Assembly (NCBI GenBank): GCA_003167475.1
Contig: PMTB01000263.1
Coordinates: 1,752 to 14,136, forward strand
Source of the DNA: a candidate division FCPU426 bacterium
GTDB taxonomy: Bacteria; Oederibacteriota; PGYV01; Palsa-1178
DNA: 12,385 bases
Reading direction: 5' to 3'
Of the stretch, positions 12,365 to 12,385 are shown one piece after another. Position numbers and translations under genes: made by a program. Within the stretch, counting starts at the first letter, position 1; every line of letters starts with the position of its first letter. Under the pieces are notes generated by a model that was not told where the DNA came from, searched no databases, and saw only the letters and a program-made list of their open reading frames with translations.

Positions 12365-12385
12365 GTAGAGCGGCCGCTTGCTGCC
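12365..12385 (+). repeat. Palindrome P2, third copy, cut by the window end
   Basis: GTAGAGCGGC followed by CGCTTGCT and the first bases of the right arm (GCC) are visible. It shows that the array goes on past the window. Confidence 0.65.

Larger units (their letters stand above)
12084..12385. repeat. Repeat block R2, homologous to R1
   Basis: R2 fills the 331 nt after the secreted-protein gene to the window end; no gene was found. It aligns with R1 from P1 onward: same hairpin order, same spacers, TTTAAAYCC-type cores at about 12171-12184, 12224-12236 and 12289-12301. It differs by one extra palindrome (12238-12270) that R1 lacks, and by the start of another P2-containing unit at about 12353, introduced by the same CCTCAACATCCT lead as at 12177. 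The window cuts the array, so its full length is unknown. Confidence 0.85.

Noticed and set aside
11121..12385. CRISPR array
   Set aside because: The units are unequal, inverted relative to each other, and separated by spacers that are themselves repeated; no cas gene is present.

Overview
This window looks like ordinary chromosomal backbone of an uncultured bacterium, probably a Gram-negative candidate-phylum lineage with moderate GC. The evidence is a conserved housekeeping cluster, heavy use of ATA (Ile) and AGG (Arg) codons, a secreted beta-rich protein, and intergenic spaces packed with palindromic repeats. The style recalls Goldbacteria, Omnitrophota or Elusimicrobia genomes, but that placement is only an impression. 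All recognised genes lie on the + strand.

Region 1 (325-5327) is one tight operon: rpsF (S6), ssb, rpsR (S18), a DUF2232/YybS-like membrane protein, rplI (L9), dnaB and alr. Genes are separated by short gaps or overlap by 1-17 nt, so ribosomal proteins, the replicative helicase, SSB and the D-Ala-forming wall enzyme are probably co-transcribed. The gdpP gene that sits between yybS and rplI in many Firmicutes is absent. Region 2 (5541-7907) is ruvC-ruvA-ruvB, the Holliday-junction branch migration and resolution machinery, behind a near-consensus promoter. Region 3 (8212-11105) holds a Nudix hydrolase, a STAS anti-sigma-antagonist-like protein and a membrane GAF-GGDEF diguanylate cyclase. The STAS and cyclase genes are separated by 2 nt and probably form a signalling pair. 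Region 4 (11106-12385) holds one unrecognised secreted protein ending in five tyrosines. It has its own strong promoter, with a perfect 16-bp palindrome over the -10 box, and lies between two related repeat blocks.

The gaps are dominated by three repeat types. (i) An inverted-repeat element of about 150-165 bp with AAGCCAAAAG-type arms occurs before rpsF and between ruvC and ruvA, where it supplies the ruvC C-terminus. (ii) A nested palindrome of about 132-149 bp, with outer arms starting CGTCATTGCGAGGAGC, occurs once on each side of ruvCAB. (iii) A family of small hairpins begins with GTAG and has stems that differ between copies while staying base-paired. Some are arranged in arrays with a shared TTTAAAYCC-type spacer core. 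No tRNA, rRNA, CRISPR array, transposase or clear defence gene was seen. The most unusual content is the repeat architecture, not a new protein system.
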